Source of the DNA: Burkholderiales bacterium
GTDB taxonomy: Bacteria; Pseudomonadota; Gammaproteobacteria; Burkholderiales; Burkholderiaceae_D
Length of the DNA: 64,000 bases
Reading direction: 5' to 3'
NCBI GenBank assembly: GCA_016200895.1
Contig: JACQDX010000124.1
Location: forward strand, 1 to 64,000
Part shown: in pieces, positions 44,671-54,985 of the stretch
How positions within the stretch are numbered: the stretch's first letter is position 1
How the letters are laid out: every line of letters starts with the position of its first letter
Notes under the pieces: generated by a model
Seen by the model: only the letters and a program-made list of their open reading frames with translations
What the model was told of the DNA's origin: nothing
Databases searched by the model: none
Position numbers and translations under genes: made by a program

Positions 44671-45642
44671 TTAAGCAGAAGGATTGAGCCAATCCCTTGG
44701 CTTGCCCTCAGTCAGACCAGCGATCAGGTTGTCTGCCGCACGGTTTGCCATTGCCCGGCGTGTTGCCTCAGAGGCGCTGGCAATATGCGGTGTCAGGACG
44801 ACATTATCCAGTGTCAAAAAATCTGGATGGAATTTGGGTTCATTCTCAAATACATCCAGGCCTGCTGCCGCAATCCGTTTTTCACGCAAGGCTGCAATCA
44901 GGGCTTGATCATCGACAATACCGCCACGCGCCAGATTAACCAGCGTCGCACCCGGTTTCATCATGCACAATTCCGCTGCACCTATGGTGTGATGCGAAGC
45001 AGCTGAATATGGCAGCACCAGTACTATATGGTCTGCTTGCTGCAACAACTCTTCCTTGCTTACATATTGTGCATTATTTGCATAGGCTTCTTGCTCGGCA
45101 CTGAGGCGGGAGCGGTTGTGATACATGACCTTCATATCAAAACCAGTGGAACGCCTTGCAATGGCCTGCCCTATTCTGCCCATGCCGATAATACCCAGGG
45201 TGGCACCATGCACATCAGCACCCAGGAAAGAATCGTAGCGCCATTTAGTCCAATGACCGGCACGTAGCCAATGTTCAGACTCTGTCACGCGTCTCGCAGT
45301 TGCCATCAACAAAGCCCAGCCAAAATCAGCGGTGGTTTCATTCAAGACTTCGGGTGTATTACTAGCCATGACGCCATGGGCTGTGCAAGCAGCAAGGTCA
45401 ATATTGTCATAACCAACCGCCATACTGGCAACAACTTTCAATTCTGGCAATTGCTGCAATAATTCAGTATTGATTTTCGCACTGGCCGTCGCCAGGGTGC
45501 CGACCTTGCCTTTTAGTTTGGTAGCGAGTTCAGCTGGAGAAAAAATAATGTCTTCCTGATTCGACTCCACCTCAAAATACTGTTCCAGCTTCGTCAACAC
45601 TTCAGGAAAAATGGCACGTGTTACCAGGATTGCAGGCTTCAT
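44671..45642 (-). CDS. D-2-hydroxyacid dehydrogenase (glyoxylate/hydroxypyruvate/2-ketogluconate reductase type)
   Basis: A 323-aa NAD(P)H-dependent reductase. The Rossmann motif is LGIIGMGRIGQAIARR (about 150-165), and catalytic Arg is in NLARGGIVDD, Glu in DVFENEPKF and His in LTPHIASASE. It is closest in pattern to GhrB. ATG 45642 (MKPAILVTRAIFPE) is the family start; the frame opens at 45726. Substrates are probably glyoxylate, hydroxypyruvate or 2-ketogluconate. It converges with the ACBP gene (9 bp between stops). Confidence 0.9.
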   Translation of the reverse strand: MKPAILVTRAIFPEVLTKLEQYFEVESNQEDIIFSPAELATKLKGKVGTLATASAKINTELLQQLPELKVVASMAVGYDNIDLAACTAHGVMASNTPEVLNETTADFGWALLMATARRVTESEHWLRAGHWTKWRYDSFLGADVHGATLGIIGMGRIGQAIARRSTGFDMKVMYHNRSRLSAEQEAYANNAQYVSKEELLQQADHIVLVLPYSAASHHTIGAAELCMMKPGATLVNLARGGIVDDQALIAALREKRIAAAGLDVFENEPKFHPDFLTLDNVVLTPHIASASEATRRAMANRAADNLIAGLTEGKPRDWLNPSA

Positions 45643-45947
45643 GTCTGGCCTTAAAATAAAAATATCAAAAACAAATGCTGAAAATACCCGTCCGCCCCAT
45701 GGCAAACAAGCTCGATGCTGCATCATATCGGCATCATACCGTTTACATACCGTTTTTTCTTGCAGAGTTATGGCAGTTCAACAACTTTCATCCTGGCTAT
45801 AATTCCTGCAAGAAAATTCATGCAGATGAGGCAAATCAATCCATAAGTCTTAACTTAGGCCTACAATTGCACACTCAGGATAAACTCCAGAGGCAAAGTC
45901 CACTGATGCGGCTGCATTTGCTTATGCGCAAACTATATAAGCCTGAT
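45643..45947. other. intergenic stretch with no supported gene
   Basis: Between the divergent hydroxyacid dehydrogenase and ferredoxin genes. A 92-codon open frame (45675-45953) has no family-like pattern and no good ribosome-binding site, so I treat it as chance. The fdxA promoter follows. Confidence 0.5.
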
Positions 45948-45976
45948 TTGTGAGAACTGCTAAATTGCCTTAAAAT
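45948..45976 (+). promoter_or_regulatory. sigma70-type promoter of fdxA
   Basis: The -35 TTGTGA (45948-45953) and -10 TAAAAT (45971-45976) have a 17-bp spacer. The transcript would start near 45983 with a 75-nt leader containing a GCAGCC/GGCTGC hairpin (45987-46019). Confidence 0.6.
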
Positions 45977-46056
45977 ACAAGGCTTTGCAGCCCTGAGCCT
46001 GTTTTTGCGCTTAGGCTGCGCCTAAATCCCGAATTTTTAGTTTAGATTGGACTGTT

Positions 46057-46380
46057 ATGACCCACGTTGTGACCGAATCCTGCATCCGCTGCCGCTATAC
46101 CGATTGCGTGGATGTGTGCCCGGTGGACTGCTTCCGTGCTGGCCCGAATTTCCTGATCATTGATCCAGACGAATGCATCGACTGCGCCGTGTGCGTTGCA
46201 GAGTGCCCGGCTAACGCCATTTTTGCTGAAGAAGATGTGCCGGCAGATCAACAGCAATTTATCAAGATCAATGCCGACCTGACCCGCAAATGGCCGTCGA
46301 TTACCAAGACCGTTGCTCCTTTGCCAGATGCTGACGACTGGAAAGACGTCAAAGACAAATTGCAATATCTGGACAAATAA
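46057..46380 (+). CDS. fdxA: seven-iron ferredoxin FdxA
   Basis: A 107-aa ferredoxin with a 3Fe-4S and a 4Fe-4S cluster, cytosolic electron carrier. Cluster ligands are in SCIRCRYTDCVDVCPVDCF and DECIDCAVCVAECPANAI, and the C-terminal extension (INADLTRKWPSITK) is that of the Azotobacter FdI/FdxA class. The following gene encodes a ferredoxin-NADP reductase, so the two should exchange electrons. Confidence 0.95.
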   Translation: MTHVVTESCIRCRYTDCVDVCPVDCFRAGPNFLIIDPDECIDCAVCVAECPANAIFAEEDVPADQQQFIKINADLTRKWPSITKTVAPLPDADDWKDVKDKLQYLDK

Positions 46381-46454
46381 GTATCTGGGAAAGCAATATG
46401 GGCTTTTGCTAATCGGCTCAAACAAATCCGCAATATCAGGAATCATCTCGTCGT

Positions 46455-47525
46455 ATGGAAAACAAACAAACTACTGCGGTTAACGCCGCCATTGAAGCAG
46501 ATGCCGTCATCATAGGCGCGGGCCCCGTTGGCCTGTTCCAGGTATTTGAACTCGGCTTGCTCGAAATCAAAGCACACGTTATTGACTCCCTGGCAGTCGT
46601 CGGCGGCCAATGCGTGGAATTGTATCCAGACAAACCTATCTATGACATCCCAGCTGTGCCAGTATGCACAGGCCAGGAACTGACAGACAATCTGTTGAAG
46701 CAAATTGAACCATTCGAGCCGACTTTCCACTTGGGTCAGGAAGTGACCCTGGTTGAACGCCGTGAAGATGGTCGCTTTGACCTGGAAACATCGGCAGGCA
46801 CACGCTTCATCACCAAAACCATTTTCATCGCTGCTGGCGTTGGCTCCTTCCAGCCACGCACTTTGAAAGTTGAAGGCATAGAAGCTTTTGAAAACAAACA
46901 GGTGTTCTACCGCGTAAAAGACCCTACCCAGTTCCATGGCAAAAACCTGGTGATCTGTGGCGGTGGCGATTCTGCGCTGGACTGGGCATTGAACCTGGTT
47001 GGCAAGGCTGAATCCGTGGTGGTATTGCACCGCCGTGAAGATTTCCGCGCTGCACCGGCTTCTGTCGCCAAGATGAAAGAACTCTGCGACAACTATGAGA
47101 TGCAATTGACCATAGGCCAGGTCACAGGCATAGAAACCAAAGACGATGTACTGTCTGAAATCAAGGTTACTGGTGCTGATGGCGTCACACGCCGCATGCC
47201 ACTGGATACTTTGCTGGTATTCTTTGGCCTGTCACCAAAACTCGGCCCTATCGCCGAATGGGGCCTGGACATTGAACGCAAGCAATTGAAGGTCGTCAAT
47301 ACCGAGAAGTTTGAAACCAATGTGCCTGGCATTTTTGCCGTGGGTGATATCAACACCTACCCTGGCAAGAAAAAACTCATCCTGTCCGGCTTCCATGAAG
47401 CTGCACTGGCTGCGTTTGGTGCTGCACCGTATATTTTCCCTGACAAGAAAATCCACATGCAATACACCACTACATCGCCAAAGCTGCACAAAATCCTGGG
47501 TGTGGAAACACCGGTTTTCGATTAA
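46455..47525 (+). CDS. ferredoxin-NADP+ reductase, TrxR-like type
   Basis: A 356-aa FAD/NADP flavoenzyme without the redox CxxC of thioredoxin reductase. The FAD-binding motif is [18 protein letters not shown] near the start, and the NADPH motif is [17 protein letters not shown] near residue 160. The C-terminal FAD motif is [15 protein letters not shown]. It transfers electrons between NADPH and ferredoxin. It is 74 bp downstream of fdxA, and they likely share a transcript. A hairpin terminator follows. Confidence 0.93.
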   Translation: MENKQTTAVNAAIEADAVIIGAGPVGLFQVFELGLLEIKAHVIDSLAVVGGQCVELYPDKPIYDIPAVPVCTGQELTDNLLKQIEPFEPTFHLGQEVTLVERREDGRFDLETSAGTRFITKTIFIAAGVGSFQPRTLKVEGIEAFENKQVFYRVKDPTQFHGKNLVICGGGDSALDWALNLVGKAESVVVLHRREDFRAAPASVAKMKELCDNYEMQLTIGQVTGIETKDDVLSEIKVTGADGVTRRMPLDTLLVFFGLSPKLGPIAEWGLDIERKQLKVVNTEKFETNVPGIFAVGDINTYPGKKKLILSGFHEAALAAFGAAPYIFPDKKIHMQYTTTSPKLHKILGVETPVFD

Positions 47526-47543
47526 TACCGGAACCACCCAATC

Positions 47544-47579
47544 AAAAAAAGCGCAAGGATTTTCTTTGCGCTTTTTTTA
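47544..47579. terminator. bidirectional terminator after the ferredoxin reductase gene
   Basis: AAAAAAAGCGCAA pairs with TTGCGCTTTTTTT (about 13 bp), with a short AT-rich loop and long A/T runs on both arms. It lies between convergent genes (stops 47525 and 47631). Confidence 0.88.
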
Positions 47580-47630
47580 TTCCTGAAACCTGATCCCGCT
47601 CTGAGTCCCAGGCAACAGCTAGCCAGCCCT

Positions 47631-48755
47631 TTAATTCACTGGCACATGCGAGTCCGACTCCTTGAATTGATTGGCAATTTGCCGGAACTCTTCAGTAATC
47701 TCCAGGAAGGCATCCAGGATATCAGGGTCAAAATGCGACCCATGTCCCTTGCGCATGATGCCGATCGCCTCTTCATGTGAAAATGCGGGCTTGTAGACGC
47801 GGCGCGATATCAAGGCGTCGTATACGTCAGCCACAGCCATCAGGCGCGCAGACAAGGGTATGGCATCGCCCACCAGGTTTTCCGGGTACCCTGAGCCATC
47901 CCATTTCTCTTGATGGGAATAGGTGATTTCACGGGCGAAGCGTAAAAACTCATTACTCTCACCCAGATACTTCTCTACCGAGAGTATGGTTTCACGCCCA
48001 TAGACAGTATGCAGCTTCATGACTTCAAATTCTTCTGAAGTCAGCTTATCGGGCTTCAGCAAAATATTATCGGGAATCCCCACTTTACCTATGTCGTGCA
48101 GTGGTGCCGACTTGTACAGCAAGTCTATATTTTCATCTGTCAGTTCATTGTTGAAACGCGCATGGTTTTTCAGTTTGCGAGCTAACGCAGCGACATAATT
48201 CTGCGTACGGCGAATATGGTTACCTGTTTCATTGTCCCGGGTCTCGGCCAGTGAAGCCATGGCCATGATGATGGCGTCCTGCATCTTGCCCAGCTTGCGG
48301 GTTCTGTCCCGCACCAGGCTTTCCAAATGTTTGTTCTGATCTTGCAATAAATGGCGCGCCCTGACCAGATTCAATTGCGTTGCGACTCTTGCGAGCACAA
48401 TGGGTGGGCTGATGGGTTTGCTGATGTAATCAACCGCCCCCAGACGCAGCCCCATTTCTTCATCCTGCACCTGGCTTTTAGCCGTCAGGAAGATAATGGG
48501 AATATCCGAGGTGGCAGGATCCATCTTAAGGCGGCGGCAGGTTTCATAGCCATCCATTTCCGGCATCATGACATCCAGCAAGATCAGATCAGGACCCGGT
48601 AGACTGGACGCAATTTGCAAAGCCTTCAAACCATTGGTAGCGATCTTGATCTTGTATTGATCCTTCAACAGCCCCGACAACAGTGAAATATTGTCGGGTG
48701 TGTCGTCAACTATCAGGACTACCTGTTTGGCATTTTGATCGAATACTTCATTCAT
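47631..48755 (-). CDS. response regulator with HD-GYP domain (c-di-GMP phosphodiesterase)
   Basis: A 374-aa two-domain protein. The receiver domain (about 8-130) has VLIVDDTPDN and phospho-Asp in LILLDVMMPEMDGYE. After a helical linker, the HD-GYP domain (about 160-355) has the HD pair in SAPLHDIGKVGIPDNILLKP and the GYP triad in SHQEKWDGSGYPENLVG. It resembles RpfG, which hydrolyses cyclic di-GMP. It is encoded 72 bp downstream of the hybrid kinase, in a likely two-gene operon. The kinase's Hpt domain is the probable phosphoryl donor. Confidence 0.92.
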   Translation of the reverse strand: MNEVFDQNAKQVVLIVDDTPDNISLLSGLLKDQYKIKIATNGLKALQIASSLPGPDLILLDVMMPEMDGYETCRRLKMDPATSDIPIIFLTAKSQVQDEEMGLRLGAVDYISKPISPPIVLARVATQLNLVRARHLLQDQNKHLESLVRDRTRKLGKMQDAIIMAMASLAETRDNETGNHIRRTQNYVAALARKLKNHARFNNELTDENIDLLYKSAPLHDIGKVGIPDNILLKPDKLTSEEFEVMKLHTVYGRETILSVEKYLGESNEFLRFAREITYSHQEKWDGSGYPENLVGDAIPLSARLMAVADVYDALISRRVYKPAFSHEEAIGIMRKGHGSHFDPDILDAFLEITEEFRQIANQFKESDSHVPVN

Positions 48756-48827
48756 ACATCACCCCGATAAGAAGTAGCTGCCCCCGCATTCTCGTGAACG
48801 CCATGCATCAAACTGGATACCATCAAA

Positions 48828-51800
48828 TCAAAGTATTTCATAACCGAGGTTCTTCGCACTATTGCTTAATAAGTTCAGGGCAACATCGTAGTCAAACTGC
48901 CTGACTGCACGCATGATTTGCTTTTGCACATCAACGCCAAAGGCATTGGCAATCATATCTCCTGACTCTAACAGCAAGTCGACCGCTTCGCCATCGTAAT
49001 CACGCAACAAGTTACAGCATTTTACAAGTAAGTCTTGCATGAGTTCATGATTAACCGGTAACAGCTCTACCACCTTGGCTTCGGTTTTGCTTGAGGATTT
49101 TTCCAGCGCCAATACCTGGTCTATGGCATTGATGGTGATCAGCATGGTTTGTGCGCATCCATCAAGCGCTGGTGCCAGTTCCACTATATTGGCATTGTCA
49201 TGTAATTTCAATTCAAGTTCTGCCGCATAAGGTTGTATGGCTTTGGCACCTATCAAACCAGCCACTCCCTTGAGTGTGTGCGCCAGACGCTCGGCCAGCA
49301 AATGGTCACCCGCCTCCAGGGCATTACGGATATGTTCAACCACATTGCGCTGGTCATCGCAAAAACGCGATAACAGCTCAAGATAAAATGAACGGTTGCC
49401 GAGAGTGCGACTCAAGCCCTCTTCAACATCAATTCCCTCGATCAGCAAGCTGTTGCTGATGTCTTGTATCGGTACTTGCACATTATCAAAATTGCTGCCA
49501 GTTACGTGATCAGGACACCAGTGCGAAATTGCGTGGTACAACTCCTTGGGATTAATAGGCTTGGCGAGATGCGCATTCATGCCGGATGCAAAGCAGAGCT
49601 CGCGCTCTTCCACCATCGCATGCGCCGTCATGGCGACGATGGGCAAATCATCAAAGCGGGTATCTGCGCGGATTAAGCGGGTGGCTTCGTGTCCATCCAT
49701 TTCCGGCATCTGCACATCCATGAAGACCACGCCGTAGTACTCAGGATTGGTCTTATTCACCATGTCCACTGCGATTTTGCCGTTACCGGCAATATCGACG
49801 GCAACTCCTGCAGCCTCCATCAACTCACGGGCAATTTGTTGATTGATTTCATTGTCTTCAACCAGCAACACACGCAAATCAGTATATTTGGGTACCAGGA
49901 TGCCGTGACTGACAGGTATGGCGTAATTAGTACTGGAAAATAATTCAACCAGGCAATCCACCAGGGTAGATGCATTCACGGGCTTGGTTAAAAATCCGTC
50001 AGGCAAAGCGATATCATCCCGGTAGCTGACCTCTTCACGCCCATGCGCGCTGACCAGCACCATCAAGGGCGCAGGCTGCAGGGAGCCATCGCGCTTCAAG
50101 TAAGTAATGAGCTCCAGCCCATCCATTTCTGGCATACGCAGGTCAGTGAATATCACACCATAAGGGTAGGTAAGACTGCACTCCCTGACAGCCTGCAATG
50201 CAGCCGCACCACTATTGACGACATCAATATCGACAGGCAATTCGGATAATATTTCCTGCAGAATCTCGGCAGCAGCAGGATTGTCATCAACAATCAATAA
50301 ACGCATGCCATTGATGGCTCCTGGCACCACCTGGCGCTGCACGACTGGCTGGGCAATACCAAACCATCCCGTGAAATATACGCAGGTGCCGCGCCCGGCT
50401 TCGCTGCGCAGGGCAATCTCGCCCCCCATTAATTCGACCATCCCTTTGGAAATCGACAAGCCCAATCCTGTGCCACCAAATTTGCGGGTCGTCGATTCAT
50501 CAGCCTGACTGAAGGGGCGGAACAATTTATCCGACTGCTCTTCCGACATGCCTATGCCGGTATCACGCACTTCAAACTTGAGTTTGACTTTGCCGCCAGC
50601 CATTTCCAGCGTCTGGCAGGTCACATAGATTTCTCCCTGCTCGGTAAATTTGATGGCGTTGTTGATGAGGTTGATCAAGACCTGCCCCAGTCTCAGTGGG
50701 TCACCATTCAGATATCGAGGAATATCCGGCGGTGCGCGGAACAGGAATTCCAGTCCCTTCTCATCAGCTTTATCAGTGGTTACTGCAGAGATATTGTTGA
50801 GCACATCGTCAAGATTGAAATCAACCTGCTCAATATTCAGCTTGCCTGCTTCTATCTTGGAGAAGTCCAGAATATCGTTGATGATGCCCAGCAAGGAAAT
50901 GCCTGCCTTGTGGATTTTGTCCACATAGTCTTTTTGCTTGGGATTGAGTTCCGTCCTTAGCGCCAGATGGGCCATGCCTATTATGGCATTCATGGGCGTG
51001 CGGATTTCATGGCTCATATTCGCCAGGAACATGGATTTGGCTTCCGTCGTCTCTTCTGCATGACGGCGCGCCATTTCGGCTTCTTTCAACTCATTTTGCA
51101 TTTGCAGAGTTTGCAGACGTATCTGCTCAGCCATGCTTTCCTTGAGTTGGGATTCCAGCAATTTCCTCTGCGTGATATCCGAGACGAAGGACAAGGTGGC
51201 CGGACGCCCTTCCCAATCGATCATGACTGCAGACAACTCTACCCAAATGATGGAACGGCTCTGATTATTTTCGATACGGAAGTGGTAGTACTGCTCAACA
51301 TCTTCGCCACGCAAGCGCCGTGTGTGATGATCTATAACCATGGGTCTGTCATCTGGGTAAATCGCCGTAATGAAAGACATTTGTGCCAGTTGTTCTGCAC
51401 CGTACCCAGTCAGACTTTGCACACGTGGATTGGCAAAAACAATGCGGCCATCCTGCACCACCAGAATACCTTCTGTCACATTATTGATGAGCTGCCGGTA
51501 GTGTTGTTCCGACTTGCTCAAATCTTCCTCGAGTTGGCGGCGGGCAGAAATGTCCATGACCACCCACACCGTGCCATGGGTCAGGTTGGTTTTATCAACG
51601 GCACGACCTGAAAAATGCACCCAGAACAAGGAACCGTCACTACGCCGCATTTTCAGCTCAGTTTCGTAGGCTACCCCTTTGTGGACGGCCTCGTTGACCA
51701 GTGCGCCTGATTCCAGATAAGCCTCGCGCGACTCATAGAAAGGCTCCAGAGAAGCACCAAGTACATTATCGCGCGCGACACCAAATATCTGGCACAAAGG

Positions 51801-53120
51801 TGTATTCACCCATTGCACGCGCCCCTGGTTATTCAGGAAAACCATACCGACGATGGAATTTTCCAATATAGTTTCACGCTCTGCCAGTATCCGCTTAAGC
51901 TCGTCTTCCAGTTGGCGGCGCTCAACCATGGCACGTTCAGCCATGCGGCGTGCCAGCTCTGCTTCTTTTAACTCATTCCTGATGTGCAGGGTTTGTACAT
52001 GCACTCGCGTTGCCAGTCCTTGCGCCTTGGCAAACAGGTCGAGATAACGCTTTTGCTCGTTATAGGCCTCCTTCCATTCACCCAGCTCAGTAAATATCTC
52101 CGACAATTCCTTGATAGCCCGCAGTGGCATATAGATATAGCCATTGCCGCCGACTTCATCAACGGCACGGCGCAAATCACGTATGGCTTCCGGATAACGT
52201 TTGTGGCTGCGATGCAGATGACCACTGACCCACCAGCTATAAGGCTTCAAGTGTTTATCCTCAAAGCTGTCCAGCAGGCCCATGGCGGCTTCACTGAGCT
52301 TGTCGGCTTCTTCTACCTGACCACGCATCGCCAGCGTATAAGCAGCCACTGACAGGCAAAATGCGCGGCTGGAATTATCGGCATTCTCACCGCTCTTGAT
52401 GCCGCCTATATACGAGGCTATTGCCTGATACGCCTCTTCATATTTGTCGAGTGATACCTTGCACAAAGCCAGCATGGTCGACACAAAAGGTGCCAGCCAG
52501 CGCTCGCTGGAATTGACCGCAATATCCCTGGCTTCTTGCAACAGGACCTCGGCATCTTCTGCATTGCCGCTGACATAAAAAATTTCACCCAGATTGGCTG
52601 TTACTTGCGCGACGCGATTGGGTATTTGCAATGCACGTGCGTCATTCAATGCAGTGTAAAAATGACGTATGGCTTCTTCTGTATACCCCAACTCCTGCGA
52701 CAATATACCCAGGGTGTTATAAACGACGACAGAAATACGGCTAACCTTCATGCGCAAGGCTGGTACGATGCGTGAATGACACAGGGCATAAGCATCCTGC
52801 ACCTGGCCACGGCGACGCCATACCGCCACTGTGCCAAACAGTGCAAATGCCATGCCGTCATGCTCATCTACTGACTCGAACAAAGTCGCTGCACGATCAA
52901 ATACGGGTGCAGCCTGCTCCATGTGATCATCAAAGTAATCAGCAAAGGCATCAATCAGATCTGCAGCAATCAATGCTGCGGGGTTGGATTTACCAGGTTC
53001 TTGCTGGCGCATGGCAACGGCAATCTTGCGGCCATCTGCCGGGTTATCGCGCATCAAGTCCAGTGCGTCGAGACAAAGCTCGCGCCAATGGATTTCTGCT
53101 AGAGAACTATCTTTACTCAT
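48828..53120 (-). CDS. soluble hybrid histidine kinase: TPR-PAS-PAS-HisKA-HATPase-REC-REC-Hpt
   Basis: A 1430-aa phosphorelay kinase with no membrane helix, so it senses in the cytosol. An N-terminal TPR-like domain (1-about 380) precedes a coiled coil, then PAS (about 410-530) and a second PAS/PAC (about 535-660). The H-box is MSHEIRTPMNAIIGMAHLAL (His near 703), followed by the ATPase with RDTGIGMSEEQ and GGTGLGLSISKGM. REC1 is near 935-1060 (TDLRMPEMDG) and REC2 near 1080-1200 (MDVQMPEMDGHEATR). Hpt has LAHTLKGVAGLIG near 1282. About 100 extra residues finish the protein. It is paired with the HD-GYP gene. Confidence 0.92.
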   Translation of the reverse strand: MSKDSSLAEIHWRELCLDALDLMRDNPADGRKIAVAMRQQEPGKSNPAALIAADLIDAFADYFDDHMEQAAPVFDRAATLFESVDEHDGMAFALFGTVAVWRRRGQVQDAYALCHSRIVPALRMKVSRISVVVYNTLGILSQELGYTEEAIRHFYTALNDARALQIPNRVAQVTANLGEIFYVSGNAEDAEVLLQEARDIAVNSSERWLAPFVSTMLALCKVSLDKYEEAYQAIASYIGGIKSGENADNSSRAFCLSVAAYTLAMRGQVEEADKLSEAAMGLLDSFEDKHLKPYSWWVSGHLHRSHKRYPEAIRDLRRAVDEVGGNGYIYMPLRAIKELSEIFTELGEWKEAYNEQKRYLDLFAKAQGLATRVHVQTLHIRNELKEAELARRMAERAMVERRQLEDELKRILAERETILENSIVGMVFLNNQGRVQWVNTPLCQIFGVARDNVLGASLEPFYESREAYLESGALVNEAVHKGVAYETELKMRRSDGSLFWVHFSGRAVDKTNLTHGTVWVVMDISARRQLEEDLSKSEQHYRQLINNVTEGILVVQDGRIVFANPRVQSLTGYGAEQLAQMSFITAIYPDDRPMVIDHHTRRLRGEDVEQYYHFRIENNQSRSIIWVELSAVMIDWEGRPATLSFVSDITQRKLLESQLKESMAEQIRLQTLQMQNELKEAEMARRHAEETTEAKSMFLANMSHEIRTPMNAIIGMAHLALRTELNPKQKDYVDKIHKAGISLLGIINDILDFSKIEAGKLNIEQVDFNLDDVLNNISAVTTDKADEKGLEFLFRAPPDIPRYLNGDPLRLGQVLINLINNAIKFTEQGEIYVTCQTLEMAGGKVKLKFEVRDTGIGMSEEQSDKLFRPFSQADESTTRKFGGTGLGLSISKGMVELMGGEIALRSEAGRGTCVYFTGWFGIAQPVVQRQVVPGAINGMRLLIVDDNPAAAEILQEILSELPVDIDVVNSGAAALQAVRECSLTYPYGVIFTDLRMPEMDGLELITYLKRDGSLQPAPLMVLVSAHGREEVSYRDDIALPDGFLTKPVNASTLVDCLVELFSSTNYAIPVSHGILVPKYTDLRVLLVEDNEINQQIARELMEAAGVAVDIAGNGKIAVDMVNKTNPEYYGVVFMDVQMPEMDGHEATRLIRADTRFDDLPIVAMTAHAMVEERELCFASGMNAHLAKPINPKELYHAISHWCPDHVTGSNFDNVQVPIQDISNSLLIEGIDVEEGLSRTLGNRSFYLELLSRFCDDQRNVVEHIRNALEAGDHLLAERLAHTLKGVAGLIGAKAIQPYAAELELKLHDNANIVELAPALDGCAQTMLITINAIDQVLALEKSSSKTEAKVVELLPVNHELMQDLLVKCCNLLRDYDGEAVDLLLESGDMIANAFGVDVQKQIMRAVRQFDYDVALNLLSNSAKNLGYEIL

Positions 53121-53655
53121 TCTACTCAGCTCTTCAGAAAGATATGATGCAATGAAAAATCAAATTTGGATCTATGAAGATCTATATATCTCTGCGTATG
53201 GCCTGCACGCAAGCTCTGGTGCAGATAGCTATTCTTTTGCCAGACTCTATACTTCCAGACGCTATACATACTGCAATATTAATGCGAGTGACCTGCTTAT
53301 GGATGAACATAGCCAGAAACTGTGTCTTTTAACCGAATAAATAAGCAAATCCACCAATTTTAAGTTTTGGGAGAGCCAAAGAGACGGCTAAAGAATGACC
53401 AATTCATGAAAAATAACTTAAATTTCAACATTTCCACAAGAAATCATTGCATATAAATCAATAATTTAACATTAATTCACACCAACAACTTGCGCAAGTC
53501 TTTTGCTGAGCCAAAAATTTTTAAAACTGGTTTATGATGCATTGCAACAGTTCGATTAAGTGTTTTTTCTAAGCTTGCTTCGCTCTGTGTCATTTGACCT
53601 TAGCTATCCTGTTTTTGCCAAGTGAGTGCACGGCCCCTTATTTGAAAGATTCACT
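53121..53655. other. AT-rich intergenic region between divergent kinase and phaZ genes
   Basis: About 535 bp with promoters presumed for both neighbours. The middle (53390-53500) is very AT-rich. I see no convincing gene, repeat or operator. A 118-codon plus-strand frame (52984-53340) overlaps the kinase and has no family pattern. Confidence 0.5.
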
Positions 53656-54891
53656 ATGCTTTATCAATTTCATGAGCTCAATCGCGCCTTTTTGAATCCC
53701 CTGACTCAATGGGCAGAAGCATCTTCAAAACTGTTCACCAATCCAGTCTCGCCATTGGCGCACACGCCTTATTCACAGCGCATAGCTGCAGGCTATGAAC
53801 TACTGTTCCGTCTGGGCAAAGACTATGAAAAACCAGAATTCGGTATTACGTCTACCACCATAGACAAGCAAGAAGTCGAGATTGCACAAAGTACAGCGGT
53901 GATCAAACCTTTCTGCAAATTGCTGCACTTTAAAAAAGTCCTGAGCGACAAGGAACTGACAAAACTGAACCAGCCCAAGGTGCTGCTGGTCGCCCCCTTG
54001 TCTGGTCACCATTCAACGTTGTTGCGCGATACTGTACGCGGCTTGTTGCCAAAGCATGATGTGTATATCACTGACTGGACTGATGCACGCATGGTGCCTT
54101 TGTCTGCCGGTCCTTTCCATCTGCATGATTATATTTATTACGTCCAGGATTTCATCCATTTCCTGGGTGCAGGTACGCATGTAATCTCAGTGTGCCAGCC
54201 GACTGTGCCGGTATTGGCTGCAATTTCCCTGATGGCGACTGCCAAAGATCCTTTACTGCCAAAGACCATGACGCTCATGGGTGGTCCTATTGATCCACGT
54301 AAATCACCGACACAGGTAAACAATCTGGCGACAGAAAAGAAATTCTCCTGGTTTGAAAACACTGTGATCTACAACGTGCCGGCAAATTATCCAGGCTATG
54401 GTCGCAAGGTCTACCCTGGCTTCTTGCAGCACACTGGCTTTGTTGCCATGAACCCTGATCGTCATGCGCAAAGTCACTGGGACTTTTACCAGCACCTGAT
54501 ACAGGGTGATGATGAGTCTGCCGAGCAGCATCGTAAATTCTATAATGAATACAATGCCGTACTGGACATGCCAGCTGAATACTATCTGGACACTATTAAA
54601 TCCGTGTTTCAGGAATTCCGTCTGCCGACTGGCACCTGGGAAATTGAAGGCAAGCTGGTCAGACCGCAAGATATCAAGAACGTTGCCCTGTTCACGGTAG
54701 AAGGTGAACTCGATGATATCTCTGGTCCCGGCCAAACTCAGGCTGCGCATGATTTGTGCAGCGGCATCCCTGCCAATATGAAACAGGATTATGTCGCACC
54801 TGGCGCAGGACATTACGGTATTTTCTCTGGCCGCCGCTGGCGCGATATTATTTGTCCAAAAATCGGCGAATTCATTAAAGAACATTCTTGA
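53656..54891 (+). CDS. phaZ: intracellular polyhydroxyalkanoate depolymerase
   Basis: A 411-aa enzyme of the PhaZa1 type that mobilises stored PHB granules. The nucleophile is the Cys in HVISVCQPTVPVL (near residue 180) rather than Ser, as in Ralstonia PhaZa1, with the Asp in VEGELDDISGPGQ and the His in GAGHYGIFSGRRW. It starts MLYQFHELNRAFLNP, typical of the family, so ATG 53656 is used; the frame begins at 53626. The gene implies that the organism accumulates PHA, though no synthase is in the window. Confidence 0.94.
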   Translation: MLYQFHELNRAFLNPLTQWAEASSKLFTNPVSPLAHTPYSQRIAAGYELLFRLGKDYEKPEFGITSTTIDKQEVEIAQSTAVIKPFCKLLHFKKVLSDKELTKLNQPKVLLVAPLSGHHSTLLRDTVRGLLPKHDVYITDWTDARMVPLSAGPFHLHDYIYYVQDFIHFLGAGTHVISVCQPTVPVLAAISLMATAKDPLLPKTMTLMGGPIDPRKSPTQVNNLATEKKFSWFENTVIYNVPANYPGYGRKVYPGFLQHTGFVAMNPDRHAQSHWDFYQHLIQGDDESAEQHRKFYNEYNAVLDMPAEYYLDTIKSVFQEFRLPTGTWEIEGKLVRPQDIKNVALFTVEGELDDISGPGQTQAAHDLCSGIPANMKQDYVAPGAGHYGIFSGRRWRDIICPKIGEFIKEHS

Positions 54892-54907
54892 TCCGCACTT
54901 CATAAGT

Positions 54908-54942
54908 AAAAGCCACGACCCTTAAAGCGTCGTGGCTTTTTT
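54908..54942 (+). terminator. intrinsic terminator after phaZ
   Basis: AAAAGCCACGAC pairs with GTCGTGGCTTTTTT, 12-bp stem, loop of about 9 nt, starting 17 nt after the stop codon. Confidence 0.88.
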
Positions 54943-54985
54943 GTTTGTAGCCTCTGATGTTTAGAGGGATAATCACGGCTCCCTA

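Noticed and set aside
45675-45953. 92-codon frame upstream of fdxA
   Set aside because: No ribosome-binding site, no recognisable pattern, and it runs into the fdxA promoter.
46443-47105. 220-codon minus-strand frame
   Set aside because: Antisense shadow of the ferredoxin-NADP reductase gene.
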